This document shows, piece by piece, positions 11,001 through 21,100 of a DNA stretch of 64,000 nucleotides (its first letter is position 1; each line of letters begins with the position of its first letter). The stretch spans positions 4,154,001 to 4,218,000 of the forward strand of contig NZ_AP022587.1 of NCBI RefSeq assembly GCF_010731715.1, written 5' to 3'. Made by a program: the position numbers and the translations under genes. The notes under the pieces were generated by a model that made no database searches, was not told the origin of the DNA, and saw only the letters and a list, made by a program, of their open reading frames with translations. The stretch comes from Mycobacterium stomatepiae. GTDB lineage: Bacteria; Actinomycetota; Actinomycetes; Mycobacteriales; Mycobacteriaceae.

Positions 11001-11272
11001 GGCGGCAGGCCGCGCACCACGTCGCACGGCACGGTGGCCGTCACGTCGACCGGGCTCAGTGAAATCAGCGGAGCCGTAACGCTATTCAGCTGGTCGTGCC
11101 CATCCCCGTTTTGGGGCCAGTTCAGCATCGCGGTGGTCTGCACGACGGGCAGCAGCGGTGTCGCGACCGACAACACGAAGCCGATCAATCCGGCGATCGT
11201 GGCGACCCACCGGGTCACCCGGATGTCGTCACGGGCGGCGGCTTCGGCGGGCCTGTCGAGGACGACGCTCAT
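8039..11272 (-). CDS. embB: Arabinosyltransferase EmbB
   Basis: EmbB is a GT-C membrane arabinosyltransferase that, with EmbA, adds alpha-1,3-branched arabinofuranose to arabinogalactan, using decaprenyl-phosphoryl-arabinose. The 1077-residue protein has an N-terminal helix, a periplasmic beta domain (about 45-210), a multi-helix membrane core and a large C-terminal carbohydrate-binding region. The catalytic acidic motif [13 protein letters not shown] is at about residues 277-289. Met286 in it corresponds to M. tuberculosis Met306, the main ethambutol-resistance site, and is wild type. The ATG overlaps the embA stop by four bases, so the two are translationally coupled. Confidence 0.97.
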   Translation of the reverse strand: MSVVLDRPAEAAARDDIRVTRWVATIAGLIGFVLSVATPLLPVVQTTAMLNWPQNGDGHDQLNSVTAPLISLSPVDVTATVPCDVVRGLPPEGGVVLSTAPKKGKDAALNALFVVANAKRVDVTDRNVVIASASREQAESDQCQRIEITSTRAGTFATFVGLTDPAGKPLGGGFNDPNLRPQIVGVFTDLTGPAPPGLKFSSTIDTRFSTTPTTLKLLAMVGAILSTIVSLIALWRLDQLDGHRMHRLIPTRWKKFTLADATVIFGFLLWHVIGANSSDDGYILGMARVADRAGYMSNYFRWFGSPEDPFGWYYNLLALMTHVSDASLWMRLPDLIAGLVCWLLLSREVLPRLGPAVTSSTAANWAAGLVLLTAWMPFDNGLRPEPIIAVGSLITYVLIERSMCASRLTPAALAVITAAFTLGVQPTGLIAVAALVAGGRPVLRILVKRHRLVGTWPLVAPILAAGFVILTVVFADQTLSTVLEATRIRTDIGPSQAWYTENLRYYYLILPTVDGSLSRRFGFLITALCLFTALFIMLRRKRVPGVARGPAWRLIGVIFGTMFFLMFTPTKWVHHFGLFAAVGAAMAALTTVLVSPKVLHWSRNRMAFLAALMFVLALCFATTNGWWYVSSYGVPFNSSMPKVGGISISTIFFAFFAITAVYAAWLHFADPSHGEGRLARALTAAPIPLAAGFMALVFVASMTAGIVRQYPTYSNAWDNLREFSGGCGLADDVLVEPDSNAGFMTPYPGSYGPLGALGGLDPTGFSANGVPERTLAEAVRETAVPQPGTDYDWYGPTKLTAPGINGSLLPLPYGLDPARVPVAGSYTSGPQQQSRLTSAWYQLPKPDDGHPLVVVTAAGAIAGNSILHHHTGGQTVELEFGKPGPDGAVLPAGRLVPYDLYGEQPKVWRNLRFARSQAPSDSIAVRVVAEDLSLTPDDWIAVTPPRVPELRSLQEYVGSTQPVLMDWAVGLAFPCQQPMLHVNGVTEIPKFRITPDYNAKKQDTDTWQDGVNGGLLGITDLLLRAHVMSTYLSHDWGRDWGSLRRFETIADAQPAQLDLGTATRTGWWSPGQIRIKP

Positions 11273-14200
11273 GGCAGCGCCCGAATCGGTCCTTGGCGGC
11301 TCCAGCCGTTCACGGTCATCACACCCTGTTCGATCACGGCATCCGGCGCCTGATCACTCGGCACCAGCGGGAAATACTGCTCGACCGATCCCCAGTCGCG
11401 ATACCAGTCGCCGCGCAGGTAGGTCGAGATCGTCGACGTCCGCAGCATCACCTGGGTGAACAGGAACGGCCCGCCGGTCTCGCTGGCCTCCCACCCGTTC
11501 GACGACGACGCCGTCTGCTTGTGGTCGGGCAGGATGCGGAAGCCGGGAAGTTCGGCGACGCCGAGGTGTTCGGAGAAGGGCCGCTGGCACGGGAAGTTCG
11601 CGGCGGTGGCGATGTCCATCAGCACGGGCGTTTGCGATCCCATCAACTGCTGCAGGGTCTGCAGCACCGGGACGCGCGGCGGCGTGAACGCGAACCACTG
11701 ATCCTCACTGAGGTTCGGGTCGTAGGCGACGATGCGGGCCACGTTGGCCTCCGGCGGCGCCCAGGTCAGCGGGAAGCGCAGATTGCGCCACGCCGGCTCG
11801 GGCCCGATGTCGATGGGCTGTACCTCCGCGAGCGGCTGGGTGGTGCCATCGGGGCGGGTGACACCCCACTGCAGTTTCAGCGACTGCCCGTAGGTGAAGG
11901 TGCCGTCCTCTTTGTACGACCAGATGGCGCCCGCAGCCGAGACCACCACCACGGGCCGGTCCGGTGTGCGTGGCGGCAGCTGGTACCAGGACGAGGTGGC
12001 GGTGGCCGCCAGCGAGTTCTCGCCGTAGCTGCCCATCACCGGGGTGCGGGCCGGGTCGAGGCCGAAGGGCAGCGCGACGTTCGAGCCGTTCACCCCGACC
12101 GGGCCCTTCCCGCCGGCCGTGCCCGCGGAATCACTCATCGCGGCGTTGGGCTTGTTGGGTGACGCGTCGGAATTCACCACTCCGGGTTTGGTCACCACCG
12201 GGTAGGACCTCAGGTCGTCACCCACCCCGTCGGGTTTGAATCCGACCGGGTTGACGCCCCCGAGTGGGCCGTCAGGTCCGAATGTCTGCCCCGGAACAGG
12301 TTGCAGCAGGCCAAGATTGGGGTCCGGCTCGGCCAGCACGTCGTCCGCCATCGCGCAGCTGGTCTTCGAGAGCCCCGGCTCCAGCGCGGCCAGGTTGGCC
12401 TTGGCGGTGGTGTAAAGCGGGTAGCGGAACACCGCGCCCTTGGCCAGCGAGCCGACCTCGCCCAGCACCATGATCGTCGCGACGATCAACAGGGGAGTGG
12501 ACGCCAGGACGCGGTTACGCCGGCTCTCCTTGATCTCGGTGTGCCCGGCGTAGTCCATCCGGAAGTGCAGCCAGGCGGCCAGCAGTCCGGTCACGATCGA
12601 CAGCGCCAGGAACATCGTCGTCACCGGATGGCTGGCGATGACGGGCTGGATGTCGAACCACGGAACCCCGTAGTTGCCGACGTAGAACCAGCCGTTGACG
12701 CCCGACGTCGCGACCGCCAGCACGAACAGCAGGGCGGTCACGTACAGCGTCAGGTTGCGGCGGCTGTGCAGACCGATCCGGGCGAAGGCGAACGCGGTGA
12801 TCGCGCCGAGCGCCCCGGCCAGGCTGGCGAACGCGCCGAACTGCACGGCCCACTTCGTCGGCGTGAACGTCAGCAGCAGCAGCCCGAGCGCGGTGGTGCC
12901 GATCAACCGCCAGGCCGGGCCGCTGGCCAGGCCCGGCACCCGGCCACGGCGCAGCAACACCATCAGCATGCCGAACAGGCAAAGGAACAGCACCAGGACC
13001 GCGAAGCGCCGCGCCATCGATCCGTCGGGGTTGGACTCGACGGTGAGGAAGTAGTAGCGCAGCCAATCCTGATACCACGCGATCGTCGGCCCGACCTTGT
13101 ATTTGATGCGGGCCGACTCGGCGATCGTCGCCAGCGTCTGGCTGCGGAACACCACCACCAGGATCAATGACAGCGACGCCGCCAGCACGGCCAGCGGCGC
13201 CAGTAATCCGTCGGTCGCCCGTCGGCGCCGGATGATCGTGGCGATGGCCCGGGCCCCGGTCAGCAGGGCCGCGACGGCGATCAGTCCCTGCGGTGCCAGT
13301 GTCACGGTCAGCATCGCGACCACGATGGCCACCGCGGCCGGAGCCAGCCGCTGCAGCGCGATCGCGCGTTCCACCAGCATCCAGGTGACGATCACGCCGA
13401 GCGCGATCAGCGGCTCGGGGCGCAGGCCGTTGTTGAACGGCAGCCACGCGGCCAGGAACACCACGCCCCCGGTGAGCACCGCCACGGTGTTGGATCCCAG
13501 TCCGCCCTTGCCGGGCCCGAGCCGGCGCAGCCCCCAATGGCTGAGGATCAGCCAGCAGGCGATACCGGCCAGCGTGGCCGGCAGCCGCATCCATACGCCC
13601 GCGGTGCTGAACGCCGCCAGTTTGGCCAGCACCGAGAGGTACCAGTCGAAGGGCGCATCGGTGGTCCCGAAGTAGCGGTAGTAGTTGGCGACGTAGCCGG
13701 CCTTCGGGGCCACCCGCGCGATCGTCAGGTTGTAGCCGTCGTCGGACGAGGTGGCGCCGATGACGTGCCAGACCAACAGCGTGGCGATCACGCCCGCGTC
13801 GGACAGCCAGGTCGCCCAGCCGATCCGCCACCAGTTGGCCCGCTGTTCACGCGGGCGGTAGCGCGACAGCCAGGCGACCGGGGAGCGCCAGTTGACCAGC
13901 GTGCCGCCCCGGCTGTGGCGATCCAGCGTGGCCAACGCGAGGATGGCGACCAGCACCACCAGCACGCCCGCGATCATCACCAGCTGCTTCAGGGTGGTCG
14001 GCGTCGTGATGAACCGGGTGTCGATATCGACGCGCGCCGACAGCCCCGGCTGCGCGGCCACCTTCAGATCGGTGAAGATGCCTCCGACCTGCGGTTTCTT
14101 CTCGGCGGGCAGAATCTCGGTGGCGCCCGGTATGCCGACGAAGTCGGCGCCCGCGGCACCGCCGTCGGCCCAGACATGCAGCACGCTGCAGGCGCCCGCG

Positions 14201-14586
14201 GCGATCGCCGAGCGCTTGGCCACCGCGGCGACGGTGTCCCGGAACGCGACGACGACCACATCCTTGTCGGCCCGGACGAACAGGCCGTTCTTGCCCGGGT
14301 CGACGCCGCCCGTCGGCAGCGTCGACACCACCAATCCGCCGCTGGCCGGCAGCGTGGCCATCGCCGGGCAGGGGATGGAGATGTCGAGTGCGCGCGGTGC
14401 CCCGGACACCAACGGGGCGGTGATCTCGGTGACGTGCCCGTCGACCGTGCCTTGCGGCCAGGCGATGGTCGCGGTGGTCTGCTTGACCGGGAGCAACGGA
14501 ACGATGAGGCACAACAGCAGCCCCGCGAGCCCGGCGGCGAAGGCGACCAAGCGCAGGATCCGCTGCGGTCGCTCGTCGTGGGGCAC
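11269..14586 (-). CDS. embA: Arabinosyltransferase EmbA
   Basis: EmbA is the partner of EmbB in building the branched arabinan of arabinogalactan. The 1105-residue GT-C protein has the same plan as EmbB and EmbC: an N-terminal helix with [17 protein letters not shown], a periplasmic domain, the acidic SSDDGYN motif at about residues 280-285 and a long soluble C-terminal region. The start is GTG 14586, giving MPHDE, the N-terminus I recall for EmbA. Unlike M. tuberculosis, embC is not directly upstream; a 3.5-kb block with embR separates them, so embAB has its own promoter in the region shared with embR. Confidence 0.97.
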   Translation of the reverse strand: MPHDERPQRILRLVAFAAGLAGLLLCLIVPLLPVKQTTATIAWPQGTVDGHVTEITAPLVSGAPRALDISIPCPAMATLPASGGLVVSTLPTGGVDPGKNGLFVRADKDVVVVAFRDTVAAVAKRSAIAAGACSVLHVWADGGAAGADFVGIPGATEILPAEKKPQVGGIFTDLKVAAQPGLSARVDIDTRFITTPTTLKQLVMIAGVLVVLVAILALATLDRHSRGGTLVNWRSPVAWLSRYRPREQRANWWRIGWATWLSDAGVIATLLVWHVIGATSSDDGYNLTIARVAPKAGYVANYYRYFGTTDAPFDWYLSVLAKLAAFSTAGVWMRLPATLAGIACWLILSHWGLRRLGPGKGGLGSNTVAVLTGGVVFLAAWLPFNNGLRPEPLIALGVIVTWMLVERAIALQRLAPAAVAIVVAMLTVTLAPQGLIAVAALLTGARAIATIIRRRRATDGLLAPLAVLAASLSLILVVVFRSQTLATIAESARIKYKVGPTIAWYQDWLRYYFLTVESNPDGSMARRFAVLVLFLCLFGMLMVLLRRGRVPGLASGPAWRLIGTTALGLLLLTFTPTKWAVQFGAFASLAGALGAITAFAFARIGLHSRRNLTLYVTALLFVLAVATSGVNGWFYVGNYGVPWFDIQPVIASHPVTTMFLALSIVTGLLAAWLHFRMDYAGHTEIKESRRNRVLASTPLLIVATIMVLGEVGSLAKGAVFRYPLYTTAKANLAALEPGLSKTSCAMADDVLAEPDPNLGLLQPVPGQTFGPDGPLGGVNPVGFKPDGVGDDLRSYPVVTKPGVVNSDASPNKPNAAMSDSAGTAGGKGPVGVNGSNVALPFGLDPARTPVMGSYGENSLAATATSSWYQLPPRTPDRPVVVVSAAGAIWSYKEDGTFTYGQSLKLQWGVTRPDGTTQPLAEVQPIDIGPEPAWRNLRFPLTWAPPEANVARIVAYDPNLSEDQWFAFTPPRVPVLQTLQQLMGSQTPVLMDIATAANFPCQRPFSEHLGVAELPGFRILPDHKQTASSSNGWEASETGGPFLFTQVMLRTSTISTYLRGDWYRDWGSVEQYFPLVPSDQAPDAVIEQGVMTVNGWSRQGPIRALP

Positions 14587-14732
14587 GGGGTCCGATGGTA
14601 AGCGACGTCTCTTTATGGGGTGAGGATGCGGGGCCGCGCAGCGGCCGGGTTACCGCGCGAAAGTCTCGCGACCTGCTGGGCACGTTCAAAGATCCGCACA
14701 TTTGAGCGCCCGGTCTGAAACCATTCAATGCG
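14587..14732. promoter_or_regulatory. Divergent embA/embR control region with a perfect inverted repeat
   Basis: These 146 bases separate the divergent embA and embR genes, so both promoters must lie here. At 14632-14646 there is a perfect inverted repeat, GGCCGC-gca-GCGGCC. EmbR family members bind emb promoters in mycobacteria, which makes this palindrome a candidate operator. That link is inference and no -10/-35 pair is claimed. Confidence 0.45.
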
Positions 14733-15866
14733 ATGACGGACTCAGGTCTCGGGTTCGGTGTGTTGGGGCCGTTGCAGGTAACCGCCAACGGCGCCCGGAT
14801 GAACCTGGGCGCCCCGAAGCAGCGTGCGGTGTTGGCGATGCTGGTGATCAACCGCAACCGACCGGTGTCCGTCGACGCGTTGATCGGCGCGGTCTGGGAC
14901 AAGGACCCGGTGCCGGCGGCGCGCATCAGCATCCAGTCCCACGTGTCCAACCTGCGGCGGCTGCTGCGCACCGCACCGGCGGGCCAGGTGCTGACCAGCG
15001 TGCCACCCGGTTATCAGCTCAGCATCGCCGACGCGGATTGCGATCTCGGCCGCTTCACCGCCGCAAAGGCCGCCGGCTCGCAGGCGGCCGCCGCGGGACG
15101 GCTCGAGGAGGCCAGCGGTCACCTGTCCGCCGCGCTGAGCGAATGGCGCGGGCCGGTGCTCGACGACCTGCGGGAGTTTGCCTTTGTCGACGCGTTCGCC
15201 ACGGCGCTGGTCGAGGAGAAGGTCGCCGTCCACACCGCCCGCGCTGAGGCCGAAATCGCCTGCGGGCGTGCGGAATCCGTTGTCGGCGAACTCGAGGCGC
15301 TGACCGCCGAACACCCCTACCGGGAACGGCTTTGGGCACAGCTGATGACCGCCTACTATCTGACCGAGCGGCAATCCGACGCTCTCGGCGCGTATCGGCG
15401 ACTGAAAACCGCGCTGGCCGAGGGGCTCGGCATCGATCCCGGGCCGACCGTGACCGAATTGCACGAGCGGATCCTGCGCCAGGAACTCCCGGCCACCACC
15501 CGAGGGGCGGTGACGACCCTGAAGGTCAGCGTCGATGCGCCCCTGGGCGAGTCCGCGGCGATCCCCGTCGACGGGTCGGTCGTGGTGTTGTTGCGAGACA
15601 AGGCCGGAAAGCAGTATCGGCTCAACGATGCCACCACCCGGATCGGCCGCTTCGTCGACAACGACATCGTGCTCGACGACAACGATGTCAGCCGCTATCA
15701 CGCGGTGATCACCGACAGCGGAACCGGTTTCGTGATCACCGATCTGCGGTCCACCAACGGCGTCGAGGTGCAGGGCAGGCGCATCCGCGGCAGTGTTACC
15801 CTTGGCGACGGCGACCACATCAAAATCGGCAGCCGCGAATTCACCGTCGAAATCCGGTCATTCTGA
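14733..15866 (+). CDS. embR: Transcriptional regulator EmbR (SARP type with FHA domain)
   Basis: EmbR activates emb genes after phosphorylation-dependent recruitment by the kinase PknH. The 377-residue protein has an OmpR-like winged helix (about 5-100, FGVLGPLQVTANG and PKQRAVLAMLVINRNRPVSV), a bacterial transcriptional activation domain (about 105-255) and a C-terminal FHA domain (about 290-375) with IGRFVDNDIVLDD, SRYHAVI and LRSTNGVEV. It is close in length to the 388 residues I recall for M. tuberculosis EmbR, where the gene lies elsewhere. Here it is divergent from embA, the arrangement described for M. avium. Its stop lies three bases from the convergent DinB-like gene. Confidence 0.95.
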   Translation: MTDSGLGFGVLGPLQVTANGARMNLGAPKQRAVLAMLVINRNRPVSVDALIGAVWDKDPVPAARISIQSHVSNLRRLLRTAPAGQVLTSVPPGYQLSIADADCDLGRFTAAKAAGSQAAAAGRLEEASGHLSAALSEWRGPVLDDLREFAFVDAFATALVEEKVAVHTARAEAEIACGRAESVVGELEALTAEHPYRERLWAQLMTAYYLTERQSDALGAYRRLKTALAEGLGIDPGPTVTELHERILRQELPATTRGAVTTLKVSVDAPLGESAAIPVDGSVVVLLRDKAGKQYRLNDATTRIGRFVDNDIVLDDNDVSRYHAVITDSGTGFVITDLRSTNGVEVQGRRIRGSVTLGDGDHIKIGSREFTVEIRSF

Positions 15867-15869
15867 AGG

Positions 15870-16495
15870 CTATTCGGGCAGTCTCGCGGCGAACGCGGCA
15901 CAGCCCGGGCCGCTGAGGTCGGTTAGCGCCGCGCGACGCCCCGCCATCGCCATCAGCAGGGCTTCACCCGGACCGATGACCTCGGGCCCCCTGCCGTGGG
16001 TCCAGTCGACATCGGTGGCCCGCAGCCGCAGCCCCCGGATCCGTCGGCCGGCGCCCAGCCGTGGATTGCCCGGCACTAGGCCGAGCACTCGCTCGAGCCG
16101 GTCGACCGGCACGCTGCGCGGCCGACCCAGCGAACGGCGGATGTCCTGGTGATGAATCGTGGCGTCGACGAGGGCGATCATGCCGCCGAAACCTGCTGTC
16201 AGTCCCCGTGGCTGGAGGTGGCTGCGCAGAAATGCGAGCAGTTGCTGGGTGCTCAGCGGGGCGAATTCGTCGACGCCCACCTGGTTGGCCCGGACGACCC
16301 AGCCCTTCGCAAACCGCTTCAGCAGCCCGAGCTTGTCGAGCTCGTCATAGCTGACCACATGCGCGACAACGTCTTTCACGCTCCACCGTGAGCACAGGCT
16401 GGGTGTTTCCCAGTCCTGCGGGCTCAAGTGGTCAGGAAATCCGCGAGGTCGGCGCGCTCGTCGTGGGCCATGCTCATCATCGATGGCACGGTCAT
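15870..16495 (-). pseudogene. DinB/maleylpyruvate-isomerase-like protein, frameshifted near the N-terminus
   Basis: This belongs to the mycothiol-dependent maleylpyruvate isomerase / DinB-like four-helix family. The natural start is ATG 16495, which overlaps the stop of the upstream gene (ATGA). It gives MTVPSMMSMAHDERADLADF and then a stop at 16424-16426. The conserved continuation LSPQDWETPSLCSRWSVKDV follows in another frame and runs on to 15870. The span of 626 bases is one short of a multiple of three, so a single-base deletion near 16425-16436 explains it. Keeping HH in ATIHHQDIRRSLGRPR suggests recent loss. A downstream internal start would remove the first helix. Confidence 0.8.
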
Positions 16496-16977
16496 TCCGG
16501 TACCCCGTCGGTGAGACCGACGTAGCGGTGCAGGTAGAGCGGCCAGCCGGCCTCGCCGTCGACTCCGTCGGCAACCGCCTGCCAGTCGGTGCCATGCCGG
16601 TTCAGGTGGCGGTGATCCAGGTCGACGCGCGTGCGCGTTTCGGATTCCGCGGTGAAGCGCACCTCGACCTCGCTGGTGCGCGACTGGTCGGGTTCCAGCT
16701 GCCAGGACGGACTGATATCCCATGTGAACAGCAGCCGGTGTGGAGGCTCGTAGGCCAGCACCCGCGCCCATCGGCACACGCTGCCGTCGACACCGCGGTC
16801 GTAATTGTGTCCGCCCGCATGGGTTTCGAACACTGTCTCGGCGATCGGGACCGCCAGCAGGTTGTGCTCACGCGGTTTGAAGTCGCCGAACTGTTCGGTG
16901 AAGACGGCGAACGCGCGCTCGATCGGGGCATTGACGATGACCTGGTGCTGAACTTCCGGATTTCGCCCCTGCGTCAT
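16492..16977 (-). CDS. SRPBCC (START-like/AHSA1) domain protein
   Basis: This 161-residue single-domain protein has the START/SRPBCC helix-grip fold. Recognisable parts are VNAPIERAFAVFTEQFGDF at the N-terminus, a beta-rich middle (RWARVLAYEPPHRLLFTWDIS) and a C-terminal helix (WPLYLHRYVGL). Such proteins bind hydrophobic ligands. The start at ATG 16977 has a strong GGAGG-type site and overlaps the ArsR stop; the stop overlaps the next start. ArsR-SRPBCC pairs are frequent in mycobacteria, the SRPBCC protein probably serving as ligand-binding effector. The ligand is unknown. Confidence 0.88.
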   Translation of the reverse strand: MTQGRNPEVQHQVIVNAPIERAFAVFTEQFGDFKPREHNLLAVPIAETVFETHAGGHNYDRGVDGSVCRWARVLAYEPPHRLLFTWDISPSWQLEPDQSRTSEVEVRFTAESETRTRVDLDHRHLNRHGTDWQAVADGVDGEAGWPLYLHRYVGLTDGVPE

Positions 16978-17300
16978 GACGCCCCTCCTTCGATCTCGGT
17001 GAACTTGGCCGCATAGTTGGCCAGGGCTTGGGTCCAGAACCGGTCCAGCTCGGCGCGCAGCGCCTGCAGGCCGGTCGAGTCGAGTTGGTAGAGGCGGCGC
17101 GTCCCCGCCGCCTCGTCGCGTACCAAGCCGGCGCATTTGAGCACCTTGAGATGTTGTGAAACGGCCGGGCGGCTGACCGGTAGATCCCGGGCCAGTTCAC
17201 CGACGGCTGCCGGGCCGTGCGCAAGGCGCTCCATGATGGCCCGGCGGGTGCGATCCGCCAGCGCGACCCACGCATCGCCACCCGTTTGGTAAGTTGCCAC
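16974..17300 (-). CDS. ArsR-family transcriptional repressor
   Basis: This 108-residue winged-helix repressor has ALADRTRRAIMERLAHGP, helix-turn-helix LPVSRPAVSQHLKVLKCAGL and the wing VRDEAAGTRRLYQL. No cysteine metal-binding signature is present in the recognition helix, so it is probably not a metal sensor. I chose GTG 17300. A TTG 24 bases upstream is possible, but the intervening DNA is a perfect palindrome that looks like this repressor's own operator. It heads a three-gene operon (arsR, SRPBCC, DinB-like) with four-base overlaps throughout. Confidence 0.88.
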   Translation of the reverse strand: MATYQTGGDAWVALADRTRRAIMERLAHGPAAVGELARDLPVSRPAVSQHLKVLKCAGLVRDEAAGTRRLYQLDSTGLQALRAELDRFWTQALANYAAKFTEIEGGAS

Positions 17301-17305
17301 GAACC

Positions 17306-17321
17306 GTAAGCCTACGCTTAC
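17306..17321. promoter_or_regulatory. Perfect palindrome, probable ArsR operator
   Basis: The sequence GTAAGC-ctac-GCTTAC is a perfect inverted repeat with six-base arms, ending six bases upstream of the chosen arsR start. Its size and position fit an autoregulatory operator for a dimeric ArsR protein. The function is inferred from position. Confidence 0.55.
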
Positions 17322-17496
17322 CAATAGCGGTGCGGCAATCGTCGGCGATTATCAAAAGACCTGGTCAGCGTCGCATGAATTTCGCAAGGATCTCGCAAAG
17401 AGACAGCAAGAGGCGCGCGTGAAACTACCGGCGTCGGCAACCCAACCAGAGAAAGCGTCGCGGGCCGACGGCGACAAAAGCGCAAAGGAACCAACC

Positions 17497-17733
17497 ATGA
17501 ACCTGACTCACAACTGGACGCGGATGATCGCCGCGGCGCTGGTGTCGGGTGGCATCGCGGCAGCCGGATGGGGCTTGGGTGCGTTCGCCACGTCCGATGG
17601 GCCTCACTACTGGTGCCCCGGAGACGCCATGCCCAAGTCCGTAGGCCTTTCCTGGGACATGACCGTCTGCCACCAATACCACCAGCTTTCCAACGGGCAA
17701 ATCGCCGAGGGACCCGCTCCCGACAGTCGGTGA
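17497..17733 (+). CDS. Small secreted protein, WCPG-type, copy 1
   Basis: This 78-residue exported protein starts at ATG 17497 with AAAGGA upstream. It has a signal peptide (MIAAALVSGGIAAAGWGLGAFA) and a short mature part carrying HYWCPGDAMP and SWDMTVCHQYHQL. The two cysteines probably form a disulfide outside the cell. The WCPG...WD..VCH signature recurs in the next gene and, as I recall, in many small mycobacterial secreted proteins of unknown function. A start 78 bases upstream would add a charged leader in front of the signal peptide and is unlikely. Confidence 0.78.
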   Translation: MNLTHNWTRMIAAALVSGGIAAAGWGLGAFATSDGPHYWCPGDAMPKSVGLSWDMTVCHQYHQLSNGQIAEGPAPDSR

Positions 17734-17776
17734 GGATTTGGGATCGGTAGCGGCGATCCCCGGGTGTACTTGCGCC

Positions 17777-18094
17777 ATGAACACTTCTCACAAGATGAAG
17801 CGAGCGCTTGCCGGTGCGGTCCTGTCGGGCGGCGTGGCCGTCGTCGGGCTGGGCTTGGCCACAGGAATCGGCCACGCTCAGCCCGCCCCGATGGTGTGCC
17901 AGGACGGCGGGACGGTACCGACGCCTACCAACAGCTGCACGTATCAATGGTGCCCGGGTTCACCGGTAATGAAGCACATGCCGAACTGGGACCGAAACGT
18001 CTGTCACCCTTGGTATTTCGACCAGAACAGCCCGCCGACCGACTCGATCATCATCGAGGGCTTTCCGCCGCCGCGACCGCCGTCGCCGCCGTGA
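17777..18094 (+). CDS. Small secreted protein, WCPG-type, copy 2
   Basis: This 105-residue exported protein is paralogous to the gene 43 bases upstream. It has a signal peptide (KRALAGAVLSGGVAVVGLGL, probably cut after GHA) and the same core: TYQWCPGSPV, then NWDRNVCHPWYF. It differs by an extra cysteine pair region (MVCQDGG, NSCTYQW) and a proline-rich tail. The tandem pair suggests local duplication. It ends 33 bases before the convergent embC stop. Function is unknown. Confidence 0.8.
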   Translation: MNTSHKMKRALAGAVLSGGVAVVGLGLATGIGHAQPAPMVCQDGGTVPTPTNSCTYQWCPGSPVMKHMPNWDRNVCHPWYFDQNSPPTDSIIIEGFPPPRPPSPP

Positions 18095-18127
18095 ATCCCG
18101 TTCATCAACTGCCTGCCGGGGCTGTAG

Positions 18128-21100
18128 CTAGCCCCGGCGCAGCGGGGCTGGATCCCACAGGCCACTGCGCGTCGCGGTGCCCAACTGCAGGCGTGCGGGC
18201 TGCGCGCTGGGGTAGTACGGCGTAAGCCGTTGCAGCGAACCCCAATCGCGCGACCAGTCGTCCTTGAGGTAGGTGGAGATCGTGGTCGCCTTCACCAGCA
18301 ACTCGGTGACGCCCAGTGGGCCACCGCCGTTGTTGTCCATCACCGGCGAGTTGGCCTCGGCGCCGAAGCGGTCGGGCAGGATGCGCCACTTGGGGGTTTC
18401 GTCAACGCCGTTTTGATGGCCGAACGGTCGCTGGCACGGAAACGCCAGACCCACCAACCAGTCCAGGAACACCGGATCCTGCGAACCCACCACCTGCTGC
18501 AGTGTGCGCAGCTGCGGAATCCGCGGCGGGGTGACCGCGATCCAGTGCTGCGGCGCCAGGTCTTCGTCGTTGACGACCAGGCGAACCTGGGTCGCGTTGT
18601 CGGGTATCCAGGACAGCGGCATCCGCAGGTTGCGCCACGCGGGCGAGGCGCCGACATCGAAGAACTGGAACGACCCACCCGAGTGCCCGCTGGCCGCCTG
18701 CTCGTTGGTGGCCCACTGCACCTGCACCTCACGGGGATCGAACCGGCCGGCCGCCGATACCACCAGCAGCGGGCCCACCTTGTCGCGCGCGGGTAAGCGA
18801 TACCAGCCCGAGCGCAGCATGGCGGGCACCTGGATGCCGGGGCGCCAGCTGCCGAGCACCGGAGTGTGCGCCGGGTCGAGGTTGTAGGGCAGCTGGGCGC
18901 GCGAGCCGTTGACACCGGGTGCGGCGCTGGTGCCACCCTCGGTGCCGGCCTCGCTCGTGGTCGTCTTGCCGTCTTCGTTGACGAAGCTGCGGTCGCCCGG
19001 CCGTTCCATCACCGGGTCGGCCGAGACGTCGGCGGGAATACCGTTGGGCGTGAAGGCTTCCGACAGTCCGGCGCCCAGCGCGTCACCCACCGGGGCGGAC
19101 GTCGGCGTCAGCATGCCGGCGTTGGGATCCTGCTCCACCATGACGTCCTCGGCCAGACCGCACGACTTGCCCGCCAGCGCTTCCAGGTTGGACCGGCCCA
19201 CCGACCAGGCCGGGTATTGCCCGGTCATCGCCAGCGTCAGCGAGACGACCTCGAACGTCACTAGTGCCCACGCGGCAATTGCCAACGGGGACTGGATGAT
19301 TGCCGCCATCCGCGCCCCGTTGCGGGTCTTCGGGGGACCGTTCTCGGGGGATACGAAGTGGAACCAGGCCGCCAGTAGCAGCACCACCAACGTCAGCCCG
19401 AGCAGCGCAGTGGCGAACGCATAATGCCAGGCCGGGAATGAATTCGACCATGGCACACCGAAATTGGAGACATACCACCAGCCGTTGACGCTGGCGAACG
19501 ACAATGCGGCCAGGAACAGCACGGTGGCGGAGAACACGGTGCGGTTGCGTCGTGAGCGCATCGCGGCACTGGTCACGGCGACGGCGGCCAGCGCGCCCAG
19601 CGAACCCGCCAGCCCGGCGAACACGCCGAAGTGATGCGTCCATTTGGTCGGGGTGAACATCATCGCGAGGAACGAGATGATCGTGATGCCGACGATGCGC
19701 CGGCTCGGTCCGGCCGCGGTGCCCGGAATTCGCCCCTTGCGCAACGACATTGCCACCGTGATGCCCAGCGCGAGCAGCACCGCCAGCACCGCGAAGCGGC
19801 GGGCCACCGATCCGTCGGGGCTGGCCATGAACAGCCGCTCGTACCGGATGTGCTCGTCGAACCAGCTCAGGCTGGGCCCGAGTGCCCTCTTGAGCGCGGT
19901 CGCCTGCAGCTCGCCGGCCAGGGTCTGGTCGCGGAAGATCAGGATCACGGTGACGGTGGTCGCGGCGAGGATGGGCGCCAGCAGCGGCAGCACCCCGAAC
20001 TGTCTGGATCTGCGGTGGATGATGGTGCGCAGCGGCCCGACCGCGACCAGCAGGGCGCCGATGGACGCAATGCCGGTGGGCCCGGAGAACAGGGTCAGCG
20101 CCCCGATGATGCACGCGATCGCCACCGGCAGCAGCCGGTTGGTGGCCACCGCCCGTTCCACCGAGCACCAGGTGAGCAGGATGCCGAGCGCGATGATCGG
20201 TTCGGGGCGCAGCCCGTTGTCGAGCGGCAACCAGGTCGCCAGGAACAGCCCCGCCGCGGTCCAGGCGGCCGCGGGGGTGGTCTTCACGGCGTGGCCCAGC
20301 CGCGGGATGACCTCGCGACTGATCGCCCACCAGCACGTCAATGCCATCGCCAGGGTGGGCAGCCGCATCCAGACGCTGTTGGTACTGACGTGCGCCCACA
20401 ACGCCAACAGGTCGTAGTACCAGCCGAACGGCGCCTCGGGGGTGCCCAGCCAGCGGTAGTAGTTGGCCATGTAGCCGGCGTGTTCGGACACCCGGGCCAT
20501 GGTCAGGATGTAGCCGTCGTCGGAGGTGTTGGCGCCGACGAAATGCCACCACACCAGCACGGCGATGACGAGCGCGTCCAGGGCGCCGATCGACCACCAC
20601 TTTGACGGCAGGAAGCGGCGATGCCGGGTGCCGTCGGCGGTGTCGAGGATGTGCAGCGCGATCAGGGCGACGGCGGTCAGCACCACGCCGAGGATCATCG
20701 CGGCCATCTTCAGCGACGTCGGGCTGCTGCTGTAGCGGGTGTCGACGGTCGCCGAGAAGCTCAGCCCCGGCGGTGTCGGACCGCCAAGATCGGTGAAGAC
20801 GCCGACGATCTGCGGCCGGAAGTCGTAGCCGCTCTTCTCGCCGCGCAGGGGCGAGCCGGGATGCTCGGCGTTGGGTCCGAACGTCAGCCCGACGAATTCG
20901 GCGGTGACCCGGTCGGCGTGAGCGGTGAAGGTCAGGCGTTGGCAGGCCGGGCTCAGCACCTGGCTCAGCGGCGCGACGACCACCGGGACATTGCGAACGA
21001 TCAGGACCAGCTCGTCGTTGGCGCGCCGCACCAGCAGCCCGCGGTCGATGGCTTTGGGCGCCTGCTTGGGCACCGTCGACAACAGCACCGTCTTGCCGGC

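Noticed and set aside
9842-11062. Long open frames on the plus strand opposite embA and embB
   Set aside because: They lie opposite strong emb genes, are Arg/Gln/His-rich without domains, and arise from high-GC codon bias.
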